From Massiliimalia massiliensis (lineage in GTDB: Bacteria > Bacillota > Clostridia > Oscillospirales > Ruminococcaceae): a stretch of 64,000 nt of DNA. The stretch covers positions 868,001 to 932,000 of the forward strand of contig NZ_FUHT01000003.1 of the NCBI RefSeq assembly GCF_900155615.1, read 5' to 3'. Below the pieces are notes generated by a model that was not told the DNA's origin, ran no database searches, and saw nothing but the letters and a program-made list of their open reading frames with translations. Shown in pieces: positions 8,357 through 16,113 of this stretch (the stretch's first letter is position 1; each line of letters begins with the position of its first letter). The translations under genes and the position numbers were made by a program.

Positions 8357-9441
8357 TTATTCATTATCTAAAAGCTCCATTAATTGATCGTGAATTACAT
8401 AATAATAACGCATATCTTCCGGTTCGTCATGATTAAAATTTTGATTAATTAAGTCTATTAGACTTTGAATAGCTATAGGTTGCGGAACAAGTTCATATTT
8501 ACCAATCATTGGTCGCATAATAGCAACTGGAATCTTATTTTTTTCTAAATACTCTAACAATTTTTTGTCTTCTTAATACTTTCTTTTGCATTACCACTTA
8601 ATTTGTTATCATTATAATAAAAAAATGGCTTTAAAAAATGATATCCAAATATTACACTGGATGGATCAGGAGCGCATAACGACATCCATTTTCCATTCTG
8701 ATTTAATGGCGCAAGCACCAATACTATGCGCCATTCTTGCTCATATTTCCATGCATTTGCTTTGTTGAGTGCCGCACACAATACAGCTGAATCTAACGAA
8801 TATTTGAAAACTTTATGATTTGTATCATCCAGTAAATCTTGTAAATTGACTGGCAAATCTGAATATGCAACGGGGAAAATAGAATGGCGTATTATAGATT
8901 CTTCACCCAATAAATTAAAATTATATTCAATGCATATTCCGGTATTAGATGCTGCATAGTGGGACCACATGAGCGTAGAATTATTTTGAGTCGAAAAGCA
9001 ACAAACAAAAGTATTAAGATAATCTAGTTCCCTAAATTTTAGACGAGATTCTTCTTTTAAATGTTTTTTCCATATGTCAACACAATAATCTTCTTCTAAC
9101 ATTTCAGGAAGTTTAGCCGATATTTGCTGCTTCTCTATTTTTTTCCATTCTTTTTGTGCAAAATCTCCTCTCTCTTTTAATGTGCCATATTGATGAAAGG
9201 CTCCATCAAATAAATCATTAAATTCTCCAATTCGAGTCGCAGATATTTGATTGTTAATTATATTATCAATTACATAATCTTCAATCCGAGTATATTTATA
9301 CAATGGCGGTAATATATCTGGGAAAAAATAGTCAAAATCTCCTGTTCCTACCGATAATCTATTGCTACTAAACTTACGAAACTCTATATCTTTAATTAAA
9401 TCAAGAAAAGTGACCATATTCTCCATCGTTTCATTCTTCAA
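8357..9441 (-). pseudogene. DUF2971 family protein, split by a frameshift in an A6 run
   Basis: Two adjacent frames together make one DUF2971 protein. Frame one (9441-8554) has the family marks LYKYTRIEDYVIDN, ATRIGEFNDLFDGAF and CCFSTQNNSTLMWSHYA...GICIEYNF, and stops after KESIKKTKNC. Frame two (8560-8357) continues as LEYLEKNKIPVAIMRPMIGKYELVPQPI, the expected C-terminal region. Adding one A to the six-A run at 8561-8566 joins them. The site reads A AAA AAT in the original frame, a slippery heptamer for -1 shifting, so true inactivation, programmed frameshifting and sequencing error are all possible. Possible starts are the TTG at 9441 or the ATG at 9426. DUF2971 genes often occur on mobile elements and in defence islands; their function is not established. 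Confidence 0.75.
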
Positions 9442-9531
9442 AGATTCCTATTAAAAAATATCCACTAAAATTACAATTTTATAAATATCATTTTTTGATA
9501 TACATGAATTTATTTTTACCATTCACTCTAA

Positions 9532-9831
9532 TTATCTTCTTAATCTTTTTACAACCTCGTGCCGTTTCTCAGGACTCATCCATACTTGAAAATCAAAAGC
9601 AATATCAGGATGCGCAAGTGTACCGCCGTTATTTCCTTGTTTGGAAATTATACCTATAGCATTTGTCTGTATAATCCATTTCTTTGCTGTTAAAGTGAAA
9701 GAGGGAAGATTGATTCGCTTGACCAAGTGGCTATATCCGTCTTCATTGTTTTCAGTCCTTGCCAGGTCAGTTAACAAGACAAAATCTTCACTATCAATTA
9801 CCGGATGGAGAAAAGACTCGATTTCTTTTTG
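9532..9831 (-). pseudogene. KilA-N domain protein relic with internal deletion
   Basis: The frame reads DSEDFVLLTDLARTENNEDG, which matches the N-terminal part of KilA-N domains (normally ISLTDIAKYKNSEDP). It then jumps to LPSFTLTAKKWIIQTNAIGI, GNNGGTLAHPDIAFDFQVW and SPEKRHEVVKRLRR, the C-terminal part. About 40 residues that usually lie between them (the NW-x-R...EFLGLWE segment) are absent. No ATG or GTG precedes the conserved part in frame. KilA-N proteins are DNA-binding proteins of phages and mobile elements. This copy is probably a non-functional remnant beside other mobile-element debris. Confidence 0.6.
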
Positions 9832-9860
9832 AAGACCTTGGATCGACTGTGTTTCTCTAT

Positions 9861-10010
9861 TTACTCTTCGTTCATGGTATCTATAAGCATATCCAATATC
9901 GCATCTGCCCTCTCCTGAGAAATACGCTCTTTTTTCACTAACCTCTCTAAAATTCTTTCATGTGTAATGGAATATGCCCATAGCACCTCTGCTCGTCTTT
10001 GTTCATCCAT
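9861..10010 (-). CDS. small acidic-basic helical protein, 49 aa, unknown
   Basis: A short frame starts at the ATG at 10010 and ends with TAA at 9861. The sequence MDEQRRAEVLWAYSITHERI... is charged, likely all-helical, and ends DMLIDTMNEE. The upstream Shine-Dalgarno is weak (GGACGGATACAAT). It sits between the KilA-N relic and the recombinase-like gene on the same strand. I do not recognise the family; small proteins of this kind commonly accompany phage or conjugative-element genes. Confidence 0.45.
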   Translation of the reverse strand: MDEQRRAEVLWAYSITHERILERLVKKERISQERADAILDMLIDTMNEE

Positions 10011-10073
10011 ATTGTATCCGTCCACAAAGTTATTTTTTATATTATAGCATATTTTTATGGGGTTTGATAGATA

Positions 10074-10700
10074 TTACAGATGAATGTCGAAGATATGTTC
10101 TAATTTAGGTATTAAAATAATTTCATCACAACTTATTTCAATACGCTCAAGGTAATTCTTTACCGTTACATCGTCAAATTTTTCTATTTCAAGGTAATTA
10201 CATATGATGTTCTTTATTTCGTTTTCTGAAATAGTATAAATATTTTGGCAGGTTGCCTGTCTTCCGTTATCCACTCTGTCCGCACATCGCCATACAATAT
10301 TGCCGTCTTTTCTTGTAATGCGCCGGTAATTTTTTCCGCACTCCCCGCAAACTAAAAGACCGCTCAGTACATCATTGGAGTTGTACCGAACGGTCTTTCG
10401 TTTATGATCAGAAGATTGGTTTGTCCTCTTTTGTTTTTCAAGCTGTGCTTTCACATATATTTCAGGAGAGACTATATGGGTGTATTTTTGATTGGATAAC
10501 AGATTATCAATAGCCTGAACAGTCCATTTATCTTTTCCTGATGGAGAAGCGATCTTTTCATGAAACAGATACGCTGCTATTCTGTTCAAACTCAGTCCCT
10601 CAAGATAGAGGTGATAGATCAGTAGGACTGTTTTTGCTTTTTCTTTGTTGATTCGGATTTCTCCGTTTATATCTTTCAAATATCCATACGGAATTATCAT
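10074..10700 (-). CDS. serine recombinase-like protein lacking the catalytic domain
   Basis: 208-aa protein carrying only the C-terminal half of a large serine recombinase. It has the Recombinase domain (PYGYLKDINGEIRINKEKA, YLEGLSLNRIAAYL, WTVQAIDNLLSNQKY) at about residues 2-80. A zinc ribbon follows at about 115-160 (LVCGECGKNYRR...WRCADR...ATCQN). The resolvase catalytic domain with its active serine is absent. The ATG at 10700 follows AAAGGAGCGAATGTT; the Shine-Dalgarno lies inside the longer frame, so the shorter start is right. Stand-alone proteins of this shape occur in clostridial elements next to full recombinases, so this could be a real accessory protein or a remnant. No complete integrase is in the window. 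Confidence 0.75.
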   Translation of the reverse strand: MIIPYGYLKDINGEIRINKEKAKTVLLIYHLYLEGLSLNRIAAYLFHEKIASPSGKDKWTVQAIDNLLSNQKYTHIVSPEIYVKAQLEKQKRTNQSSDHKRKTVRYNSNDVLSGLLVCGECGKNYRRITRKDGNIVWRCADRVDNGRQATCQNIYTISENEIKNIICNYLEIEKFDDVTVKNYLERIEISCDEIILIPKLEHIFDIHL

Positions 10701-10751
10701 AACATTCGCTCCTTTCAAACATGATTATTTTGATGTTTCACTTGACGTTAA

Positions 10752-10804
10752 AAAAGCTGCTTTTTTCAAACCTAAAAACTTTCATGTTTGAAACAGCAGC
10801 TTTT
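10752..10804 (-). terminator. rho-independent terminator (hairpin 1)
   Basis: AAAAGCTGCT pairs with AGCAGCTTTT and, inside, TTTCAAAC with GTTTGAAA, with a small bulge and a 14-base loop. On the minus strand the stem is followed by a T6 run. Confidence 0.65.
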
Positions 10805-10863
10805 CGTTCTATTTATAAATTTATCAGCAGATTTCTGCTCAAAATCGCATTTTTTACCTTAAA

Positions 10864-10910
10864 AATAGATAAACCTGTTTCATTTTATCTTTGAAACAGG
10901 TTTATCTATT
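10864..10910 (-). terminator. rho-independent terminator (hairpin 2)
   Basis: Perfect 19-bp arms (AATAGATAAACCTGTTTCA and its complement) with a 9-base loop. On the minus strand a T5 run follows. Confidence 0.6.
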
Positions 10911-10946
10911 CTGTGTTAGGACGTCACTCTGATAGCGGAATATATA

Positions 10947-10997
10947 TTTCTCACGGCTTTACTTTGCGGTTACGCTTAGAACGAAAGCCGTGAGAAA
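10947..10997. repeat. inverted repeat (hairpin 3)
   Basis: Perfect 14-bp arms TTTCTCACGGCTTT and AAAGCCGTGAGAAA around a 23-base centre. No T-run follows on either strand, so it is less like a terminator than its two neighbours. Confidence 0.6.
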
Positions 10998-11086
10998 ATG
11001 AGAATTTGCACCAGTTTGTTATAGAAATGTTCTTAAAAATGTCCATGTAAATAAGGTAATAAACAGTTATGCATAAATTTTGTTAT

Positions 11087-11296
11087 CTATACCATTTGTA
11101 GTGATGATATTTGTGCTAGTAGATAAGCATCCTTGTTGGAATTTTTAACTTCTAGTCGTTCTAGGATATGCTGTTCCGTTTCTGGACTCCAGTAAATCTT
11201 CAGCTTATTTTTAGTTCTAGTAATTGCCGTATAGAAAATATTATGAGTAATACGCTCTTCGGTTTCATTTGTAATAACAATTTTTACTGAATCATA
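11087..11296 (-). pseudogene. C-terminal fragment of a superfamily I (UvrD/RecD-like) helicase gene
   Basis: A 69-codon frame without a start codon, preceded by an in-frame stop at 11299-11297. It contains VKIVITNETEERITHNIFYTAITRTKNKLKIYWSPETEQHIL. The NIFYTAITRTKNKLKIYW segment is the motif VI region of superfamily I helicases of the AAA/RecD-like type (usual form FYTAITRAK). The rest of the helicase is gone. It therefore marks the end of a deletion that removed most of this gene. Confidence 0.65.
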
Positions 11297-11355
11297 TTAT
11301 ACCGATAGGTAAACCTTGGAATTAAGCTAAAACTTCCTGTTTTTTGTCAAAACCC

Positions 11356-11384
11356 TTGTTTTCGTTGATAGTTTATGCTACAAT
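11356..11384 (+). promoter_or_regulatory. promoter of the DUF4180 gene
   Basis: TTGTTT (11356-11361), 17-bp spacer, TACAAT (11379-11384). The ATG at 11375 overlaps the -10 box and so cannot be the start of the downstream gene, which supports the TTG at 11417. Confidence 0.55.
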
Positions 11385-11416
11385 ATAGCACAATTCTGTC
11401 AGAAGGAGGGATAATT

Positions 11417-11779
11417 TTGACTATTGAGAAAGTTGTGAGAAATAACACCGTCTGCGCCGTAGTGCACAGCGAAGATAAGGTAATAACAGATACTTCTTCT
11501 GCTCTTGACTTGTTAATGAGTGCAAAATATGAGGTAGGAACAAAGAATATTGTTATCAGTAAATCATTGATTGCCGATAATTTCTTCATTCTTAGCTCTG
11601 GATTTGCTGGCGAGATGCTTCAAAAATACATCAATTACGGTGGCCGTATCGCTATTTATGGCGATTATTCCCACTATACCAGTAAACCTTTGCACGATTT
11701 CATTTATGAAAGCAACAAGGGTAGCAACGTTTTCTTCGTGTCTACTCTTGAAGAAGCAGTTGAAAAACTTGCTAAATAA
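11417..11779 (+). CDS. DUF4180 domain-containing protein
   Basis: 120-aa protein that spans a full DUF4180 domain: SALDLLMSAKYEVGTKNIVISKSLIADNFF, then LSSGFAGEMLQKYINYGGRIAIYGDYS, and FIYESNKGSNVFFVSTLEEAVEKL. The start is the TTG at 11417, 6-7 bases after AAGGAGGG and just downstream of its own promoter. It is the only plus-strand gene of the island and is a complete transcription unit with promoter and terminator. The biochemical function of DUF4180 is not known to me. The fold looks like an alternating alpha/beta domain, with no catalytic motif I can name. Confidence 0.85.
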   Translation: MTIEKVVRNNTVCAVVHSEDKVITDTSSALDLLMSAKYEVGTKNIVISKSLIADNFFILSSGFAGEMLQKYINYGGRIAIYGDYSHYTSKPLHDFIYESNKGSNVFFVSTLEEAVEKLAK

Positions 11780-11797
11780 ATCTCACGTTCCATCTTG

Positions 11798-11826
11798 GCG
11801 AGTACTTATCGGGTACTCGCTTTTTT
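11798..11826 (+). terminator. rho-independent terminator of the DUF4180 gene
   Basis: GCGAGTAC and GTACTCGC (8 bp) with a 7-base loop, followed directly by T6. It starts 19 bp after the stop codon. Confidence 0.85.
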
Positions 11827-11845
11827 GGTTCTTTTAATGCTTAAT

Positions 11846-12149
11846 TCGTCCGGCTTTTCCCCCGGTCCACACCGTGCGTGCGACTTTCACCGCACACGGC
11901 GTTCCATCGTTTCACTTAATATCACTTTAACATCACAATTTTACAAGATTTCAGCATTTATTCGCCTTGAGGATTTTACTCTCGGCTGATTGCAGGTAAT
12001 CCTGCGAGTTCCCTTAAGTGATTAAGCTTTTTGAGTTGCTTGTCATTCAACTTGAGTAAACCCAAATAGAAATCTATTGTGCTTTTCTTCGTAGAATGTA
12101 CCAGTTTATGCACATCTTCCAGTATAAGCACAAGATTGTTATAACCGTC
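11846..12149 (-). mobile_element. 3' remnant of a group II intron
   Basis: On the minus strand, 11905-11869 folds into a hairpin of the domain V type: AACGCCGTGTGCGGTGAAAG then TCGCACGCACGGTGT, with the GTGAAAGTCGCAC core common to bacterial introns. Just upstream, codons 205-261 of the frame ending at 11976 read DGYNNLVLILEDVHKLVHST, then LGLLKLNDKQLKKLNHLREL and AGLPAI. That is the usual C-terminal HNH-endonuclease end of an intron-encoded reverse transcriptase. Reverse-transcriptase and maturase domains and the 5' half of the ribozyme are absent. A 5'-truncated copy from incomplete target-primed reverse transcription, or a later deletion, could both give this. The edges are approximate. 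Confidence 0.7.
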
Positions 12150-12761
12150 TTTTTTGTAGTATTCTAAAATGAATTTCTCGTATAATCGGCACATTCGCTG
12201 CTCATCTATGAAATCCATCAGTTTCACGGAGCCATCCGAGTTGGTCTGTAGAAGCCCTTTGATAACTAAGTAGCAGATAGAAATTAGCATCCGATACATC
12301 TGGTTATTCCGGTTGTATTGCTGACTCCAGTTTATCATATAAGGATCAAGTGTATCTACCTCACCAAAGAAAACCAGTAACTTGCGGAGTTCTTTTTTTC
12401 GGCTTTTCGCAATATCTGACCGGATAAGAAGTTCCATCGTTGTCTTAATGATTTGATTCAGGTAGGAATTGGTAGAGAAATCATCATAAGTACAAACCAT
12501 CTGACGTTTCAGCATAGTGCGAGCCTTAACGGATTCAGTTATCTCTATCCGGCCACGCAAAGCAGATAGTTGTTCGGAATGTTCAATGTATTCACGACTT
12601 ATTCCCTGTTTCAACTGCCTTGAGACACCTTTGGCTAATATCGCTGCGCAAAGATCTGCAATATTATCGAATTTTTCTGTCTGTATACTCTTGAATCCTT
12701 GCTCGTTTAAAACTTGGAAGGCGTATGAAAGCATATAGAAGATGTTCTTTATCGGTATCAA
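11976..12761 (-). pseudogene. mcrC: mcrC truncated and fused in frame to group II intron ORF tail
   Basis: Codons 1 to about 204 match the N-terminal part of McrC, the nuclease partner of McrB: IPIKNIFYMLSYAFQVLNE, LRGRIEITES, DDFSTNSYLNQIIK, YEKFILEYY. The C-terminal nuclease domain (METDI ... LIVDAKYY in Escherichia coli McrC, about 140 residues) is missing. In its place are some 57 residues from a group II intron protein. The TTG start at 12761 overlaps the mcrB stop (TTGA), as in a normal coupled mcrBC operon. Without the PD-(D/E)XK residues the product cannot cut DNA in the usual way, so I call it a pseudogene. Confidence 0.8.
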
Positions 12762-14239
12762 TTAATAGCACTCCTTAAATTGCTAACCCAGTTCTTCACC
12801 TTCGTCGGCTCATCAAACCAGTACTCCTCTAGCAGGGGGATAATCTCAAATTCGATAATTTCCGACAAAGTCTGGTCGGTAGCCTCTTTTAAATTACAGA
12901 AGTAACTATGGCCAATACAGAAGCCCTCACCGAGCGATTCATCGGCGGAGACTGCTTCGTTGAGCGTCTGAATCGTCGCAATCAGACGGTCAAACTTTAA
13001 GCTACCAAGGTTCTCTTGGTAATCTCTAAAACCTTTAGTTTCAAATCCCGGCAACATCCTATAGAAAGCAAAGCGCCTACGGAGTGCGTAGTCAAGCATC
13101 GCCAAGCTCCGGTCTGCCGTATTCATCATCCCGATAATATAAAGGTTTTTAGGAACGGAGAATTTCTCATTTGAGTATAGCAACTGCAAGCCAATGCCAC
13201 GTTTATCATTTTCAATCAACATAAACAGTTCACCGAAGATCTTGCTCAAGTTTCCACGGTTGATCTCATCAATGATAAAGAAATAATCATTCTCGCTGTC
13301 ATCCTGTGCCTTCTTGCAGAAATTGTAGAATGCACCAGCTTTTCGTTCGAAGCCGTTTTCGGTCGGACGATAGCCCATGATAAAGTCCTCGTAAGAATTA
13401 TCTCCGAACATCTCGGAGGTGAACTGCGACACAGAGGCTTCAAAGTCAAAGTACACGCAGTCTTCAATACAGCCCTCGTTATGGAGCTTGGCAATGCGGT
13501 TTGCTTCGGATTTGTAAATAGGCAGACTGATCCATTCCGCGCTGCCTTCGGTTTCATCGGCGCTGTTCACCGGAGCTTCCGCTACCTTTAAGCGAAAGGC
13601 AAACCACTCGGACGGCTTTTCTTCGGACGGAAGTGTCCTTCCGTCATAGATTTCCGGCAGTTCATATTCTCCGGCGACCACATAAAACCCATTCACAAAC
13701 ACACCGCCCTCGTTTTCTCTCTGCAGCTTTCCGATCTGCTTTTTATCCAGCAGATACAGGGCATTATCGGGAACACTGCTTACATCCTCATGCATATCGT
13801 TTTCGATAACAAACTCACCGAGCTGCTCATCATTGCCAACAGAAGCCGCAATCATAATCTCATCCAGCCCATAGGTGGTATTGATTAAATCCTTTATACT
13901 GATGATTTCGCCCTCATAGTTTTCGGGAATAATTCTGTCGATTACCGCCTGCAGCACAAGCTGTTCTTCAAAACCCAGGGAATCAAGCCTTTTGGCAAAG
14001 AAGTTCAGTTCGTCCAGCGTTGGAGAATCCAGACGGACATCTGCAAGCTCCGGTATAAGCTCGCAGTTCAGAATCGTGATTTCTCTGTATCCGTCTTTTC
14101 TGCCGGTATCCCTTGATTTTTGCAGAGCGTCACGGATTTCGTAATCCTCGGCTGGCAATCGAAGATCGGCGTAATAATATCCGTCCCGTCCGGGATATTC
14201 CGTTACCATTTCAATTGTCATCTGTTTTTTCATCTGCAT
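12758..14239 (-). pseudogene. mcrB: chimera: ArdA-like N-terminal region fused to McrB C-terminal GTPase half
   Basis: 493 codons in one frame. Residues 1-281 look like a conjugative-element accessory protein related to ArdA antirestriction proteins (ITILNCELIPELADVRLDSP, LDELNFFAKRLDSL, TYGLDEIMIAASVGNDEQLG, YEL-PEIYDG). Residues 282-493 match McrB from SYEDFIMGYRP onward: Walker B FFIIDEINRGNLSKIFGELF, the GMMNTADRSLAMLDYALRRRF segment and FCIGHSYFC near the end. The McrB DNA-binding domain and the Walker A loop that binds GTP are absent. The switch is abrupt, near position 13396. The better start is the ATG at 14233, 6 bases after GGAGGA; the ATG at 14239 touches the Shine-Dalgarno. The likely origin is a deletion joining two same-strand genes. 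Confidence 0.75.
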
Positions 14240-14248
14240 TCCTCCGTC

Positions 14249-14962
14249 CTACATGGACATGGTCGGCGCAATTGTTTCCTCCGGCCATTCGGTTTTCATT
14301 TGGAAATGCTCATCATGAAACAGATCTGAACGGATATATGTGATTTCCTGTCCGAGAAAATCCTCCGCGCTGATTTCAGAGCCTCCGATCATGAGGAATT
14401 TCAGCGTACCGTTTAGAAGCTGCTGTCCCTGTTCTGCTGACAGCCGGATATCTCCGTCCGGCGTTCGGATTTCCGCTTCAGATTTCGGGCATTCCATAAA
14501 AAATCCACGAAGGGTATTCCGCAGCTTTTCTTCCTCTGCTTCACGAATCGCCGCTTCCTTCAAAGCCTTGCAGACAAGGTCGCCGAAGCTGTCCTCGTCC
14601 ATACACATGGTTCTGAAACGGCTGCCGAAATCTGCAAGCAGGGAGAGGTCGCCGGCATAACAGAAAAATCCGCCTGCTTCGCAGTCAAAGCTGATTTTGC
14701 TGAGACTGGCATCGTTTTCAAAGGCTTTTTTGAACACAGATTCCCATTCGTATCCGCGGCCGTGTGTGTACAGTCCTCGTTCCTCTATGGAATCGCCAAT
14801 CTGCTCGGCGTATCGGTTGAAGACGCTCTGACCGAAGTCGGCATATTCTTTCGGTAAAAAAGAGAGCGGGAGACACAGGCTGAACTCTCCGTTTTCATGA
14901 TCTACGAGATAGAAGGGAGCATTGTCACGGTCAAATGCCTCGATTTTTTGTTTGTTATCCAT
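14249..14962 (-). CDS. conjugative-element accessory protein, 237 aa, unknown function
   Basis: Soluble acidic protein. I recognise no catalytic motif. The N-terminus (DNAPFYLVDHENGEFSLCLP) is beta-rich and the middle (HGRGYEWESVFKKAFE, FDCEAGGFFCYAGDLSLLADFG) resembles uncharacterised proteins of clostridial Tn1549-like elements. It ends in APTMSM, a form of the [ML]-x-M tail shared by five proteins of this block. The ATG at 14962 overlaps the methyltransferase stop by 8 bp and is preceded by AAAGGATG, so translation is coupled. It lies between the methyltransferase and the ArdA-like/McrB chimera. Confidence 0.75.
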   Translation of the reverse strand: MDNKQKIEAFDRDNAPFYLVDHENGEFSLCLPLSFLPKEYADFGQSVFNRYAEQIGDSIEERGLYTHGRGYEWESVFKKAFENDASLSKISFDCEAGGFFCYAGDLSLLADFGSRFRTMCMDEDSFGDLVCKALKEAAIREAEEEKLRNTLRGFFMECPKSEAEIRTPDGDIRLSAEQGQQLLNGTLKFLMIGGSEISAEDFLGQEITYIRSDLFHDEHFQMKTEWPEETIAPTMSM

Positions 14963-16076
14963 TGTTTTTCATCCTTTCAGTGATGTGGTATTCATCGTTG
15001 ATTTCCTTTATTTTTCGTCCGATAGCAGAAATGACGGGTACGCTCACTGCGTTTCCCGCCATTTTGTAGAGCCGACCGTCTTTCAGTCCGGTGACCTGCG
15101 CTTTATAGAATTGTTCGTCCGTAAAGCCCTGCAATCGCCAGCATTCTATGGGCATCAGTTTTCGGATTCTGCCGTGATGCACCACGCCGTGCCGGTCTTG
15201 TGCCGTTATTGTGAACATTGGTTCATCCGGTTCTTTTACCCGCCTGCCTTGCTGACGGACGGTTTCTCTGTCGGGTGTGAGGATTGCTCTCGGTGCATCG
15301 TCCTCCACCAACACGGCGGTATGCTCGCCACGGTGATTGCTCACTCCTGAATCCTGCCGCGCGGTAATGCACCTCGCATGGTCGGTGATTATGGGATTTG
15401 GATTCATATCGATGAAATACAGCCCCGTTTTACCGCCCCAGCCGCCCGAACCGGCGCATTGGGTGCAGGCTACTCCGCTTGGATCGTAGACGCGCTGTCC
15501 CTGCGGTCCGGGTATAAGTTCTTTGAGATTTTCCGCATTGCCGCTTGCGAGAGGAAATATCCTTCCGGCACATTCTGCTCCAAGACTTGCGACAATATAC
15601 AGCCTGCGCCGCTGCTGCGGGACTCCGAAATGCGCGCTGTTAAGCACACACCATTCGAGATGATACCCCAGCTCAACAAGCGCGGAGAAGATGGTATCAA
15701 GCGTCCGGCCGCCGTCATGCGATAACAGACCGGGGACATTTTCCAAAAGAAGAAATGCAGGGCGTTTTGCACGAGCGATTCGGGCAATCTCAAAGAAGAG
15801 AGTTCCTCTTGTATCGTCTGCAAATCCGAGCCGCTTTCCAGCAACCGAGAAGCTCTGGCATGGAAATCCTGCGCAGATGAGGTCGAGGTCGGACAGCTCG
15901 TTTGGATCAATGGTTTCAAAATACAGTTTTCCTCTCACGTCGTAGATGGCGTTGTACGCCTGATTTGCATATTTGTCTATTTCACAATGTCCGATGCATT
16001 CAAAGCCTCCGACAGCGGCAAGTCCGCTGCGGAAGCCGCCGATGCCCGCAAACATATCAAAAAATCGGATTATCAT
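14955..16076 (-). CDS. DNA (cytosine-5-)-methyltransferase
   Basis: 373-aa C5-cytosine methyltransferase of the Dcm/HhaI fold. Motifs in order: I (FAGIGGF, AdoMet binding), IV (GFPCQSFS, catalytic Cys near residue 75), VI (ENV), VIII (QQRRRLY), a target-recognition region at about 195-310 rich in Gly and Cys, then IX-X (IECWRLQGF, GNAVSVPV). All catalytic motifs are intact. No cognate restriction enzyme sits beside it, so it is probably an orphan that protects the element from host restriction. Its place among the accessory genes fits that role. The recognition sequence cannot be read from the protein. The ATG at 16076 has only a weak Shine-Dalgarno. Confidence 0.93.
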   Translation of the reverse strand: MIIRFFDMFAGIGGFRSGLAAVGGFECIGHCEIDKYANQAYNAIYDVRGKLYFETIDPNELSDLDLICAGFPCQSFSVAGKRLGFADDTRGTLFFEIARIARAKRPAFLLLENVPGLLSHDGGRTLDTIFSALVELGYHLEWCVLNSAHFGVPQQRRRLYIVASLGAECAGRIFPLASGNAENLKELIPGPQGQRVYDPSGVACTQCAGSGGWGGKTGLYFIDMNPNPIITDHARCITARQDSGVSNHRGEHTAVLVEDDAPRAILTPDRETVRQQGRRVKEPDEPMFTITAQDRHGVVHHGRIRKLMPIECWRLQGFTDEQFYKAQVTGLKDGRLYKMAGNAVSVPVISAIGRKIKEINDEYHITERMKNNG

Positions 16077-16113
16077 AAGACATCCGACCGTTCCTTATAT
16101 TTTTCTGTTCACC

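Larger units (their letters stand above)
10701..11086. other. 386-bp non-coding stretch with three hairpins
   Basis: No gene is seen. Three separate long inverted repeats occupy it (10752-10804, 10864-10910, 10947-10997). The first two have T-runs on the minus-strand side, downstream of the helicase fragment. Confidence 0.6.

Noticed and set aside
8357-8560. Separate 67-aa gene
   Set aside because: It is the C-terminal part of the DUF2971 protein shifted by one base, with only a TTG inside the overlap as a start.
10752-10997. Possible CRISPR array from the series of repeats
   Set aside because: The three hairpins differ in sequence. There is no repeated unit with regular spacers, and no cas gene is in the window.
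11375-11416. 14-codon N-terminal extension of the DUF4180 gene
   Set aside because: The ATG lies on the -10 box of the promoter, and the Shine-Dalgarno is located inside the extension.
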